Position numbers and translations under genes: made by a program | NCBI GenBank assembly: GCA_963704535.1 | Contig: OY969916.1 | Coordinates: 5,580,001 to 5,644,000, forward strand | Source: G963704535 sp963704535 | GTDB taxonomy: Bacteria; Chloroflexota; Chloroflexia; Chloroflexales; Roseiflexaceae | DNA length: 64,000 bases | Reading direction: 5' to 3' | The notes under the pieces: generated by a model | Databases searched by the model: none | Told to the model about the DNA's origin: nothing | What the model saw: the letters and a program-made list of their open reading frames with translations, nothing else | Part shown: positions 52,713 to 61,180 of the stretch, piece after piece | Numbering within the stretch: the stretch's first letter is position 1 | Layout of the letters: every line of letters begins with the position of its first letter

Positions 52713-54525
52713 ATGACTCGTTACCACGTGCTCGGTTTGCTCCTGGTTGTGCTGCTGGTCACCGCTGGCTGCGAGCAGACTTCGATCGCCCGAACAGGAG
52801 CAGATCAAGAGCCTTGAGACCCTCCAGGCGTCCACGCCCTCCGTCACGCCGACGCCGACAGTGACGCCGACCCCGTTTCCGACGAATACTCCCTCTCCAA
52901 CAACCGGCCCCTCGCCGACGCCCACGGCGACGCCCACGCCCTCACCCACACCGATCCCTTCGGCGACGCCGCTGCCGCCGACCGCAACGCCGAACCCCGC
53001 GCTGGCGGAGTTCAGCCTCTGCACGCAGACGGTCGGCGATGCCGACAGCGGGCGCTTCTCGGCGCGGGTCGCCGCAATCACGACCACCGTCGAGGCGGCG
53101 TTTGAGCGGATCACGATCGGGTTGAGCGTACCGACCAACTCTTCACCACCCCACGCGATGGCCCGCTGCCTTAGCGCAGCCGACTACCAGGCACGCACGG
53201 GGGAGGCCGGCGCAAGCGCCTACCTCTTGCTGCTCGACTTTGACGACTGGCTGCACGACGATGCGTTTCGAGCTTCGACGGTCACGCGAACGGTCGCGCT
53301 CTCCGGCACAACCGTGCTGAAGAATATCTCCTACCAGTTCGATCCGAACGCCGCAGCAGGCGCGACGCTGGCGATCGATCTGGAGCAGCCGCTGCCGTAC
53401 CGCATGGCGTTGGAATCGAACCCGTACCGGCTGGTGCTGGAAGTGGCCAAATCCTCGTCAGCAGGGCCAGCCGGCGACATGCTGGGCGTCGCGAGCGGGG
53501 ATGCCCGCCCTGACGCGCCGCTCGTATACCTCCAGGAGGGCGATATCTGGTCCTTCGCCGCCGGCCAGGCGACCAACCTGACCAATTCGGCGGAGGTCGA
53601 GACGGAGTTGGCAGTCGATCCGGGCGCGGGGCAGATCGCGTTCTGCCGGGCCGCGCCGGGCGCCGATGTCGGGGATGCGCTGGCGCCCAGCGAGCTGTGG
53701 ATCATGAGCCTCGACGGGAGCGACCAGGATCGCCTGGCCGCGCCAGGGCGCTCCTGCGCCGACCCGGTCTTCTCGCCCGACGGCACGTTCGTCGCCTTTA
53801 GCGTCGACGAGACTGGCACCATCCCACCGCGACTGAGCGTCTGGGTGGTCTCCGTCAACGACGGTACCACGCAGCAGCTTACCTCGGTGAGCGATGAGTG
53901 GAGCCGCTTTGGCCCGCAGTGGCTTGACAATCAGCGGCTGGTCTACTCAGCTGTTTCTGAAGACGGGCGCAATACGCTCTTCCTGCTGGACAGCGCCAGC
54001 AGCGTCGAGCAGGATATCGGCGCCGAACTAGTGCGGGGGAGCCGCTACCGCGCGCTTGGCCGCCCGCTTGCCGCACCCGATGGCAGCCTGATCGCGGTCG
54101 AGGGGCTACGGGCCGACGCCGAGGGCGCCGACCTAGTCCTGCTGGACGCGAACGGCGCCGCGCTGAACACGATCGGCGGCAGCTTCTGGACGCGCCCGCT
54201 AGCCTGGAGCGACGACGGTCGGTTGTTCTACCTGACCAGCGCCTGCGCCGGCGAGGTGGCCCAGGATTATACGCTGCACGCGCGCGCCGCCAACGGCAAT
54301 GACCAACTGCTCGCCACAGGCACGTCACTGGGCGGGTTCGGGCACTTCACCGTGATGAACAATGGGTTGGCGTACGTGACGCTCGCGCACCCCGCGCCCG
54401 GCCCGCATGGCCCACTGGCGATCGACCGCGCCAGCCCGAGTGTGCTATGGTTCTGGAACCTCTCCGGCGGCGCGCGTTCGAAGCTGGTCGAGGCGCAAAG
54501 CGCGATCGGCGACCTCGGCCCCTAG
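52713..54525 (+). CDS. Beta-propeller lipoprotein with N-terminal frameshift
   Basis: A signal peptide and lipobox (MTRYHVLGLLLVVLLVTAGC) are encoded from 52713, but that frame stops at 52817. The mature part continues in the +1 frame as LRSPEQEQIKSLE. It runs through a Pro/Thr-rich linker (TPTPTVTPTPF...) and then about 500 residues of PD40/TolB-like propeller repeats, for example VFSPDGTFVAFSVDETG and GPQWLDNQRLVYS. One base near 52780-52795 would join the two. If real, export is lost; if a sequencing error, it is an intact surface lipoprotein. Confidence 0.75.
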
Positions 54526-54612
54526 CAAGAACCAAGAACCAAGAACTAAGAACCAAGAACGAACGCAGATTCTCAATTCTTAGTTCTCGGTTCTTGGTTC
54601 TCAATTCTCATG
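54526..54612. repeat. Heptanucleotide fold-back (AAGAACC/GGTTCTT)
   Basis: CAAGAACCAAGAACC-type units then TTCTTAGTTCTCGGTTCTTGG, halves complementary. Lies right after the propeller lipoprotein stop. Confidence 0.88.
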
Positions 54613-54672
54613 CGGCTGGCGGCCTGGCTGGCGGGTCACGCTTCTTTATCTCGGCCTCACACCCTGTCCCTT

Positions 54673-54774
54673 AGAGACTGTTTGAAAAGGCCCTGTGCCG
54701 CTCGAAATTTGGTGGTGGAAAGGGGGTCTTGAAGGGGCTGCCCCCCTCAAACTCCCCCTTTTCAAACAGTCTCT
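54673..54774. mobile_element. MITE family 1, copy with perfect 18-bp ends
   Basis: Terminal inverted repeats AGAGACTGTTTGAAAAGG (54673-54690) and its complement (54757-54774) are perfect. Core contains GGCTGCCCCCCTCAAACTCC. No coding capacity. The right end meets the TAA of the minus-strand Uma2 gene. No clear target duplication. Confidence 0.82.
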
Positions 54775-55382
54775 TACAGCGTCGTATCTGGAGCGCCAGC
54801 GAAGAAATCAGTCACATTCGCGCGGATTGGGAGCGTCGGCGAAGCTAACTCGCCATCGGGATCGACAAGCTGGGTCTGCGCGTAATCACCCAGCGCCGCG
54901 TCCGGGCGGGTACACACCAGTACGTCGCGTGTGGATGGGCGCACGATCCAATACTCCGGGACACCTGCGCGGGCATACGCGCCGCGCTTTACCTCGGTAT
55001 CCTGCTCAGAGTTGCCTGGCGAGAGCACTTCGACCAGCAGCGCGGGCACCCCATAGATCCGGCGGTCGTGCATCATGGCGAGATCTGCGGCGCGAATGAC
55101 GAGGATATCCGGCTGCACCGGATCGCAGCCTGGCATAAGCAAGCCGATCGGCGCCCAGAGGCTCACGCCAACCGAGCGCTGGTCAATCTGCTGAAAGAGC
55201 GTGAACACAATCTGGCGGACGATCCACTGGTGAAAGTTACTCGGCGCAGTGGTCATATACAGCACTCCGTCGATCACTTCGTAGCGATTACCGTCTTCAG
55301 GCAGCTGCTCCCAGCGGGTGTAGTTCCAGGTCGCGTCGTGCGAGCGCAGGGCTAGTTCAGGAAGAGTCGTCGTGACCGTCAT
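54774..55382 (-). CDS. Uma2 family endonuclease (DUF820)
   Basis: 202 residues. Restriction-nuclease-fold motifs: RYEVIDGVLYM with the acidic residue, VQPDILVI, and ALLVEVLSPGNSEQD with the E-x-x motif, then KRGAYARAGVPEYWIV. Family members are numerous in cyanobacteria and Chloroflexota; cellular role unproven, often attributed to mobile-element defence. Start 55382 has AAGGAG 6 nt upstream. The stop codon is contributed by the MITE end. Confidence 0.9.
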   Translation of the reverse strand: MTVTTTLPELALRSHDATWNYTRWEQLPEDGNRYEVIDGVLYMTTAPSNFHQWIVRQIVFTLFQQIDQRSVGVSLWAPIGLLMPGCDPVQPDILVIRAADLAMMHDRRIYGVPALLVEVLSPGNSEQDTEVKRGAYARAGVPEYWIVRPSTRDVLVCTRPDAALGDYAQTQLVDPDGELASPTLPIRANVTDFFAGAPDTTL

Positions 55383-55467
55383 CGCCTGCTCCTTTGCCAT
55401 CGTACGTGCTAACGAATGGCATGCGAAATTATAGCACGCTGTCTCAAGATGTCATATGGGAAGCTCG

Positions 55468-55476
55468 TGGTATACT
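55468..55476 (+). promoter_or_regulatory. Extended -10 promoter of the amidohydrolase operon
   Basis: TGGTATACT, fourth copy of the same nonamer, 37 nt before the amidohydrolase start; the leader carries AAGGAG. Confidence 0.5.
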
Positions 55477-55512
55477 CATAACCCAACAAAGAGTAGCATC
55501 AAGGAGCCCCGC

Positions 55513-57486
55513 ATGAACGAATCCGTCGATCTGCTGCTTATCAATGGCGTGGTCGTCACAATGGACCCCGGCGGCAACGTGTTCATGGACGGCGCCGTGG
55601 CGCTGCGCGGGCATGAGATCGTCGCCGTCGGTCACTCCGGCGAGCTCACCGCGCGCTACGAGGCGCGCGAGACGCACGACTGCCGCGGTTGCGCGATCAT
55701 CCCTGGTCTGATCAACGCCCACGCCCACGTGCCGATGAGCCTGCTGCGTGGCCTGGTCGCCGATCAACAGCTCGACGTCTGGCTGTTCGGCTATATGTTC
55801 CCGGTCGAGAGCCGCTTCGTCAACCCGGAGTTCGTCTACACCGGGACGCAGCTCTCGTGCGCCGAGATGATCCGCGGCGGCACCACGACGTTCGTGGATA
55901 TGTACTACTTCGAGGAACAGGTGGCCCGCGCCGCCGACGAGGCCGGCATGCGCGCGATCTGCGGCCAGACGGTCCTGCGCCTGCCGACGCCCGACGCGGC
56001 ATCCTACGACGAGGGGCTTGAGCGGGCGCGCCGCTTTATCCAGGAGTGGCAGGATCACGAGCGCATCATCCCGACGATCGCGCCGCACGCGCCCTATACC
56101 TGCACCGACACGATCTACCAGGAGGCTGCGGCGCTCTGCCGGCGCTACGGCGTGCCGCTGGTCACGCATCTCTCGGAGACCGGCCGCGAGGTAACTGAGA
56201 GCCGCGCCGAGCGCGAGGCGACCCCGATCGGGTATGCCGCCCGCGTGGGCGCCTTCGACGTGCGCTGTATCGCCGCGCACTGCGTCCACGCCACCGAGGA
56301 TGACATCCTGCTGCTGCGCGAGCACGGCGTCGGCGTGGCGCCCTGCCCCTCATCAAACCTCAAGCTGGCCAGCGGCGTGGCGCCGATCCGCCGCTTCATC
56401 CAGGCCGGCATCAAGACCGGATTAGGCACCGACGGGCCGGCCTCGAACGACGATCAGGACATGTTCACCGAGATCCACCTGGCCGCGCTGCTGCCCAAAG
56501 GCATGAGCGGCGACCCAACCGCCGTACCCGCGCGCGAGGCGCTGGCGCTGGCGACCTCGCTCGGCGCCCAGGCGGTCCATCTCGACCACCTGATCGGCAC
56601 GCTGGTCCCCGGCAAGCGCGCCGATATCGTCGTGATCGAGCTTGGGCGGCTGCACTCGGCGCCGCGCTACCACTACGCGCCCGATGCGATCTACTCACAC
56701 CTGGTCTACAGCACCCGTAGCGGCGATGTCCGCGATGTCTTGGTGGACGGGCGCTGGCTGATGCGCGACCGGCGGCTGCTGACGATCGACGAAGCGGCGG
56801 TCCTGGAGCGCGCGCAGGAGATCGCCGGCCGCATCGACACGTTCATGGCCGAGCGCGAGGTCAACCTGCTCGACAAGATCTTGGCGATCGGCGGCGTGCA
56901 GCCGACCGAGCTGTTCGAGGTCCAGGCTAAGGCGCGCATCTCAGAGACGACCGCCACCCAGATCGGCGACCTGCTGAGTCACCCACAGATCAGCATCACC
57001 AAGGCCAGCGAGCGCACCCAGTACGACACCTACTTTCTCTGGGATGATGTTGCCAAAGGGCGGCTGCGGCTGCGCGAGGACCACCGGCTGGACCCCGGCG
57101 CGCGGCTGGAGCCGAAGTATACGATCACGCTGACGGACCCGGCCGTGCGGAGCGAGTACCCCTCGGCGATCCGGCTTGGTCAGGCCCGCTACACCGCCCT
57201 GGCCGACCACACACCGCGCTTCTACCGCGAGTACTTCCAGCCCGACCGGGTCGTCGATATCGAGAAGAAGCGCTGCCGCTGGCGGATTATCTACAAGGGC
57301 GAGGACTTCGCCGTGAATGTCGATACACTGGTCGGGCACCAGCAGCCGGGGCCGTACCTGGAGATCAAGAGCCGCACCTGGAGCCGCAAGGATGCCGACC
57401 ACAAGGCCGCGCTGATCGACGAGTTGCTCCAGCTCTTTGGGGTGGGCGAGGCGTCGCTGGTGAAGCAGGAGTACGTGGAACTGTAG
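55513..57486 (+). CDS. Amidohydrolase (MTA/SAH deaminase type) fused to a CYTH-like domain
   Basis: 657 residues. Residues 1-445: TRZ/ATZ/SAH-deaminase amidohydrolase with metal ligands in NAHAHVPMSLL, a later HAPYTCTD, THLSETGREV and GLGTDGPASNDDQDMFTE. It probably deaminates adenosine-type or methylthioadenosine-type substrates. Residues ~460-657: a CYTH-like domain (VQAKARISETTATQIGDLL, RLRLREDH, LTDPAVRSEYPSA, EIKSRTWSRKDADHKAALID), the fold of triphosphate tunnel enzymes. The fusion is unusual. It is followed 1 bp later by coaE. Start 55513 has AAGGAG at 6-nt spacing. Confidence 0.85.
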   Translation: MNESVDLLLINGVVVTMDPGGNVFMDGAVALRGHEIVAVGHSGELTARYEARETHDCRGCAIIPGLINAHAHVPMSLLRGLVADQQLDVWLFGYMFPVESRFVNPEFVYTGTQLSCAEMIRGGTTTFVDMYYFEEQVARAADEAGMRAICGQTVLRLPTPDAASYDEGLERARRFIQEWQDHERIIPTIAPHAPYTCTDTIYQEAAALCRRYGVPLVTHLSETGREVTESRAEREATPIGYAARVGAFDVRCIAAHCVHATEDDILLLREHGVGVAPCPSSNLKLASGVAPIRRFIQAGIKTGLGTDGPASNDDQDMFTEIHLAALLPKGMSGDPTAVPAREALALATSLGAQAVHLDHLIGTLVPGKRADIVVIELGRLHSAPRYHYAPDAIYSHLVYSTRSGDVRDVLVDGRWLMRDRRLLTIDEAAVLERAQEIAGRIDTFMAEREVNLLDKILAIGGVQPTELFEVQAKARISETTATQIGDLLSHPQISITKASERTQYDTYFLWDDVAKGRLRLREDHRLDPGARLEPKYTITLTDPAVRSEYPSAIRLGQARYTALADHTPRFYREYFQPDRVVDIEKKRCRWRIIYKGEDFAVNVDTLVGHQQPGPYLEIKSRTWSRKDADHKAALIDELLQLFGVGEASLVKQEYVEL

Positions 57487-57487
57487 G

Positions 57488-58162
57488 ATGCGCACTGATA
57501 TCCCGCTCAATCGGCTCTACCTGATCGGCCTGACCGGCAACATCGGCTGCGGTAAGAGCACGGTTCTGGAGATGCTGCGCGGGCATGGCGCACACGTCAT
57601 CGACGCCGACCGCGTGACCCACGAGGTGCAGCGACCCGGCCAGCCGGTCTACGCCGCGATCGTCGCGGCCTTCGGCGCGGGCATCCTGGCGGCGCCGGAT
57701 GGCCCGATCGACCGCCGCAAGCTCGGCGCGATCGTGTTTGCCGACCCGGCAGCGCTGCGGCTCCTGGAGCAGATCGTTCACCCCGCCGTTCACACGCGGA
57801 TCGCGGCGTGGCTGGAAGAGGTCGCCCACCTTGAGAGTAGAGATTGGAGATTGGAGATTGAAGGAGTAAGTGTAAGCTCCCAATCTCCAAGAGTGGCAGT
57901 GATCGACGCGATCAAGCTGCTTGAATTGGCATGGAAGCCGCTCTGCGACGCGATCTGGGTGGTGACGTGTACGCCGGAGCAGCAGGCCGAGCGCCTGGTC
58001 GCCACGCGCGGCATGAGCGCCGAGGAGGCACAGGAGCGCATCGCCGCCCAGCCACCGCAGGCCGCGAAGGTCGCCCAGGCCAATGTCGTGATCGACAACA
58101 GCGGCCCGCTGGAAGAGACGCGCCGGCAGATCGAGGCGGCGTGGCGGGCGATCCCGCGCTAG
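57488..58162 (+). CDS. coaE: Dephospho-CoA kinase with in-frame repeat insertion
   Basis: CoaE phosphorylates the 3'-OH of dephospho-CoA, the last step of CoA synthesis. P-loop GLTGNIGCGKST (14-25), IDADRVTHEV (38-47), the lid RLVATRGMSAEEAQERI and NVVIDNSG. Residues about 113-134 (AHLESRDWRLEIEGVSVSSQ) come from a heptamer fold-back and interrupt the usual WL...RVAVIDAIKLLE stretch. The frame is kept, and the enzyme is probably functional because the gene is normally essential. Stop codon TAG is part of a MITE end. Confidence 0.93.
   Translation: MRTDIPLNRLYLIGLTGNIGCGKSTVLEMLRGHGAHVIDADRVTHEVQRPGQPVYAAIVAAFGAGILAAPDGPIDRRKLGAIVFADPAALRLLEQIVHPAVHTRIAAWLEEVAHLESRDWRLEIEGVSVSSQSPRVAVIDAIKLLELAWKPLCDAIWVVTCTPEQQAERLVATRGMSAEEAQERIAAQPPQAAKVAQANVVIDNSGPLEETRRQIEAAWRAIPR
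57833..57893. repeat. In-frame heptamer fold-back inside coaE
   Basis: AGAGATTGGAGATTGGAGAT then AGCTCCCAATCTCCAAGAG; halves complementary. Same design as 4454 and 58962. Confidence 0.9.
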
Positions 58163-58232
58163 TACAGCTTGGCGTACGTCTGCCCAGGGTTTCTCACCAC
58201 GAAGGCTCTATAGCCAGATCTATCAGCCCTCT
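58159..58232. mobile_element. MITE family 2, truncated copy on the coaE stop
   Basis: CTAGTACAGCTTGGCGTACG plus the CACGAAGGCTCTATAGCCAG interior seen in the other copies; the right end is missing. The TAG of CTAG is the coaE stop codon. Confidence 0.75.
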
Positions 58233-58246
58233 TCATTGTGACCTGA

Positions 58247-59542
58247 TCAGCCTCGCAGTGTCTCGTACAGCGCCTCGTGCTGTTCAGCAATCGTCTCCCA
58301 CGAAAATCGGGCCGCCAGCGCCCGCCCACTTGCTCCCAGCCGCCCGCGCAGCGCCGCATCCCCCGCCAGACGCTCAATCGCCAACGCCAGCGCCGCCACA
58401 TCGTTTGGCGGCACCAGCACGACCTGGTCACCATCCACAAGCTGCGGCACCATCCCTAGAGAGGAAGACCTCTCCCCCTCTCCCCCTCTCCTCCGGTGGT
58501 CGGTGGTCGGTGGTCGGTGGTCGGTGGTAGGGAACGTAGTGATCGTGGGCAGCCCGTGGGCCAGCACCGCCAGCAGGCTGCCGCGCCGAAACGACGCGCC
58601 GTCGGCGAAGGGGAGCGCCGCCAGGTCAGCCGCCAGCAGGTGCGCCGATACCTCGGCCTCCGGGCAGTGGCCGGTGATCGTCACGCGCCGGCCAAGGTCA
58701 AGCTGATCGACCAGGCGCTGCACCTCGGCAGCGTAGGCGCGATCCTCGGGCGCTGTGGCCGCCCCACCGACGACCAGGAGCCGAAAGCTCGGCGGCAACC
58801 CGGCCAGCGCGCGTATGACGATATCTAACCCCTTACTGCGCCCGATCAGCCCAAAGTAGGCGATCAGCCGATCCTCGGCGCCGGCGCCGAGCGCCGCCCT
58901 CCACGCCACGCGATCGTACGCATCAGGCGGCGCGGCCGGGATGTTCGACCCGATCGGGATTAGGAGAGGGGATTGGAGATTGGAGATTGGAGATTGGGAG
59001 CGAGTGGAAAGGGGAGTTTGAGGGGGCAACCCCCTCAAACTCCCCCTTTTCCTAAGAATTTGAGCATAATCCTCCGCATTGGTCAGGATCGCGGCATCGG
59101 CATCGGCGAGCAGGCGGCGCGTCACCCAGCGGCGGAGCGGGCCGGCTTTGGGAAAGAGGTAGGGTGGCAGCAGATCGTGGGCGGTGACGGCCACCGGCGG
59201 GCGCCCCGGCAGATGGCGCAGCCGCCAGGGCAGCAGGTTGATCGCCGGGTGCATGCCATAGGCGCCGGTCTGATATTGGATGTGCAGCACCTCCGGTCGC
59301 AGCCGATCGAGAGCGGCGATAACCGATTCCCAGCAGCCCCATCCCCAATCCGCTCGACGATCAAAGGTTTCCACCTGTTCATGACGTTGAGATAGATCGT
59401 AGATCGTCGATCGTCGATCGTAAACGGTTAGCACAAACAACGCGTGGCCGCGCCGAACCAGCGACTGGCCTAACCGCCGAGTGTAGTCGCCGACGCCGCC
59501 GGGGTGTGGTGGATATTCCGCACTGAGAAGCGTAATTCGCAT
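58247..59542 (-). CDS. Family 4 glycosyltransferase with three in-frame repeat insertions
   Basis: 431 residues, GT-B fold. N-terminus ITLLSAEYPPHPGGVGDYTR, then HIQYQTG and AHDLLPPYLFP; C-terminal nucleotide-sugar block RSKGLDIVIRAL and DGASFRRGSLLAVLAHGLP. Probably transfers a sugar onto an extracellular polysaccharide or lipid. Three repeat blocks are translated in frame: YDRRSTIYDLSQ (heptamer GATCGTA), RGSLRGLPPQTPLSTRSQSP plus SNLQSPL (palindrome and heptamer), and PTTDHRPPTTDHRRRGGEG (heptamer). Start 59542 is the first codon matching the family; no ribosome-binding site was seen. Confidence 0.86.
   Translation of the reverse strand: MRITLLSAEYPPHPGGVGDYTRRLGQSLVRRGHALFVLTVYDRRSTIYDLSQRHEQVETFDRRADWGWGCWESVIAALDRLRPEVLHIQYQTGAYGMHPAINLLPWRLRHLPGRPPVAVTAHDLLPPYLFPKAGPLRRWVTRRLLADADAAILTNAEDYAQILRKRGSLRGLPPQTPLSTRSQSPISNLQSPLLIPIGSNIPAAPPDAYDRVAWRAALGAGAEDRLIAYFGLIGRSKGLDIVIRALAGLPPSFRLLVVGGAATAPEDRAYAAEVQRLVDQLDLGRRVTITGHCPEAEVSAHLLAADLAALPFADGASFRRGSLLAVLAHGLPTITTFPTTDHRPPTTDHRRRGGEGERSSSLGMVPQLVDGDQVVLVPPNDVAALALAIERLAGDAALRGRLGASGRALAARFSWETIAEQHEALYETLRG
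58492..58533. repeat. In-frame heptamer tract in the GT4 gene (GGTGGTC)
   Basis: Units GGTGGTC/GGTGGTCGGT repeated, encoding the TTDHRPPTTDH stretch near the C-terminus of the GT4 protein. Confidence 0.8.
58962..59052. repeat. In-frame palindrome plus heptamer block in the GT4 gene
   Basis: GGATTGGAGATTGGAGATTG units followed by a GAGTTTGAGGGGGCAACCCC / CTCAAACTCCCCC palindrome of the MITE family 1 type. Two repeat types are nested, both translated. Confidence 0.85.
59393..59427. repeat. In-frame heptamer tract in the GT4 gene (GATCGTA/GATCGTC)
   Basis: Four or more GATCGTN units, encoding YDRRSTIYD near residue 40 of the GT4 protein. Confidence 0.75.
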
Positions 59543-59617
59543 GGGGCGATAGTACGAAAGAAACCGTGTAATCAACCTGTCATGCACTGTCTGATATGCC
59601 CGTGCTAGTATACCTTA

Positions 59618-59672
59618 ATCTGGAAAAAAGGGGGTGTGGGGGAAGCCCCCACAAAACCCCTTCCCACTTTAC
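59618..59672. repeat. GC-rich palindromic repeat upstream of the anchored protein
   Basis: AAAAAAGGGGGTGTGGGGGA then AGCCCCCACAAAACCCCTTC; halves complementary. Ends 20 bp before the start at 59693. Confidence 0.8.
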
Positions 59673-59692
59673 AACCCTGATAGGAATACTAT

Positions 59693-61051
59693 ATGACATT
59701 ATCGCGCCGCACGATGGCGATCATCGTCGGCGGGCTGCTTGGCCTTGTCGCACTCAACCCGATTGTGTATGACAGTTCGACAGTCGCCGCTCAGGTCGTT
59801 GAGACTCCGCTAGTTCCAGGTGCTGATCCATCCCGAGAACCACCCGTGCCGGCCGCCGCCGAGACCGGGGCCGACATCATCAGTACTGAGACGGTCGTCG
59901 GCGTGCCGGTTACGCCGACGGTTGAGCCGACGGCCAGCCCGTCGCCCACAACTGTTCCAACGCTGATCATCGGCGCCCGGCCGCTATCGATCGAGCAGGC
60001 CGCCTCGGTCGCAAGCGCGGCGGCCGGGCAGGAGTTCATCTATTCGCTGCATATCTCCAGCAGCAGCGCGAGCGCGCGCGCGATCCGGGTGCAGGCGCGC
60101 ATCGACGCGCAGATCGAGATGATCGGCCTAATCGTCAGCGATGGGTCATGCAGGGGCAGCAATCCGCTCATCTGCGATGTCCACGCGCGCCAGGATCAGC
60201 CGGCCACGATCGTGATCGGCCTGCGCGTTCGCCCGGAGGCGCAGGCCGGCACCCGCATTGTCGGCCAGTCGCTGGCGCAGGATGACGAGTATAACACGGC
60301 GGCGACGGACCAGGTGTTCGTCGATATCGTCACCGCGACCCCCACGCTGGTTCCGCCCCTACCCAACGTCAACGCCCAGGCGCCAGTGCCGACGGCAGGT
60401 TCGGCCCCGTCCAACGTACCTGCCTCCGACCCAGTCGTCAGCGCGCAGCAGCCGAGCTCGACCGTGGGGGAAGAGGAGGAAGTGGACGAGGAGATAGAAC
60501 AGGAAGACGAAGAGCAAGCGGCGACTCTGACCCCAACGTCAGCGATGACGGCCACGGTCGAAGCTGCCAGCCCAACTCCAGCAGCCACACCGGCGCCGAC
60601 AGCACCGCCGACCGACACCGCGCCGGCCGTGCCCGTCGCAACCGCGCGCCCCTCCCAGCCGCGCCCGACGGCGGTCAGACCCCCGACGCCGGCGGCCACA
60701 CGCCCATCGGCGTCGCTGCCCAACACCGCCACGACCACGCCGACTGTGGGGGGCGCCGTCGCGCTGCTTGGGCTGGCGCTGGTCGTGCGTGGCACCCGGC
60801 GAGTGCGGCGTGCGGGGGCGCGGCTTGCCGAGCAGGGGGCGATCACGACTCAGCTCGGCCCGCTTCTACGGGCCGTCGCCACCCGGCAGCGCGCCGCCGC
60901 GACCAACATCGCGGAAATGGAGCTGCGGAGCCGCCAGCTTTCCGACCGCCTGGAGCAGAAGACCAGCGAGCACCTAGTACAGCTCGACGAACATAAACCA
61001 ACAGTTTTACCACGAAGAGCACGAAGGTACGAAGACCACGAAGAGGGCTGA
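59693..61051 (+). CDS. Secreted Pro/Thr-rich protein with LPNTA-type anchor
   Basis: 452 residues. N-terminal signal segment (RRTMAIIVGGLLGLVALNPI). A beta-domain with conserved cysteines (SLHISSSSASARAIRVQARI...CRGSNPLICDVHARQ) resembles DUF11-like surface repeats. Then acidic and Pro/Thr/Ala-rich low-complexity regions. A late SLPNTATTTPTVGGAVALLG reads as LPxTx-motif plus membrane helix plus basic RRVRRAG, as in sortase substrates, but about 85 residues follow, forming a helix. The last ~25 residues (from HLVQLDEHK) are encoded by a MITE insertion, so the native C-terminus is lost. Confidence 0.75.
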   Translation: MTLSRRTMAIIVGGLLGLVALNPIVYDSSTVAAQVVETPLVPGADPSREPPVPAAAETGADIISTETVVGVPVTPTVEPTASPSPTTVPTLIIGARPLSIEQAASVASAAAGQEFIYSLHISSSSASARAIRVQARIDAQIEMIGLIVSDGSCRGSNPLICDVHARQDQPATIVIGLRVRPEAQAGTRIVGQSLAQDDEYNTAATDQVFVDIVTATPTLVPPLPNVNAQAPVPTAGSAPSNVPASDPVVSAQQPSSTVGEEEEVDEEIEQEDEEQAATLTPTSAMTATVEAASPTPAATPAPTAPPTDTAPAVPVATARPSQPRPTAVRPPTPAATRPSASLPNTATTTPTVGGAVALLGLALVVRGTRRVRRAGARLAEQGAITTQLGPLLRAVATRQRAAATNIAEMELRSRQLSDRLEQKTSEHLVQLDEHKPTVLPRRARRYEDHEEG

Positions 61052-61124
61052 TACATGTGGCTATAGAGCCTTCGTGAGCTTCGTGATGAGAAACCGTGGG
61101 CCGACGTACGCCAAGCTGTACTAG
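60974..61124. mobile_element. MITE family 2 copy inside the 3' end of the anchored-protein gene
   Basis: CTAGTACAGCTCGACGAACA at the left and ACGTACGCCAAGCTGTACTAG-type end at the right (CTAG at 61121-61124). It ends the reading frame at 61051. Confidence 0.78.
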
Positions 61125-61136
61125 TGAGGGATAGAT

Positions 61137-61180
61137 CGCGTGATGCGTGATGCGCGCTCCTGTTCACGCTTCACGCATCA
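61137..61180. repeat. Heptamer fold-back (GCGTGAT / ATCACGC)
   Basis: Units GCGTGATGCGTGATGCGCG then TTCACGCTTCACGCATCA; halves complementary. Provides the end of the glcF reading frame. Confidence 0.75.
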
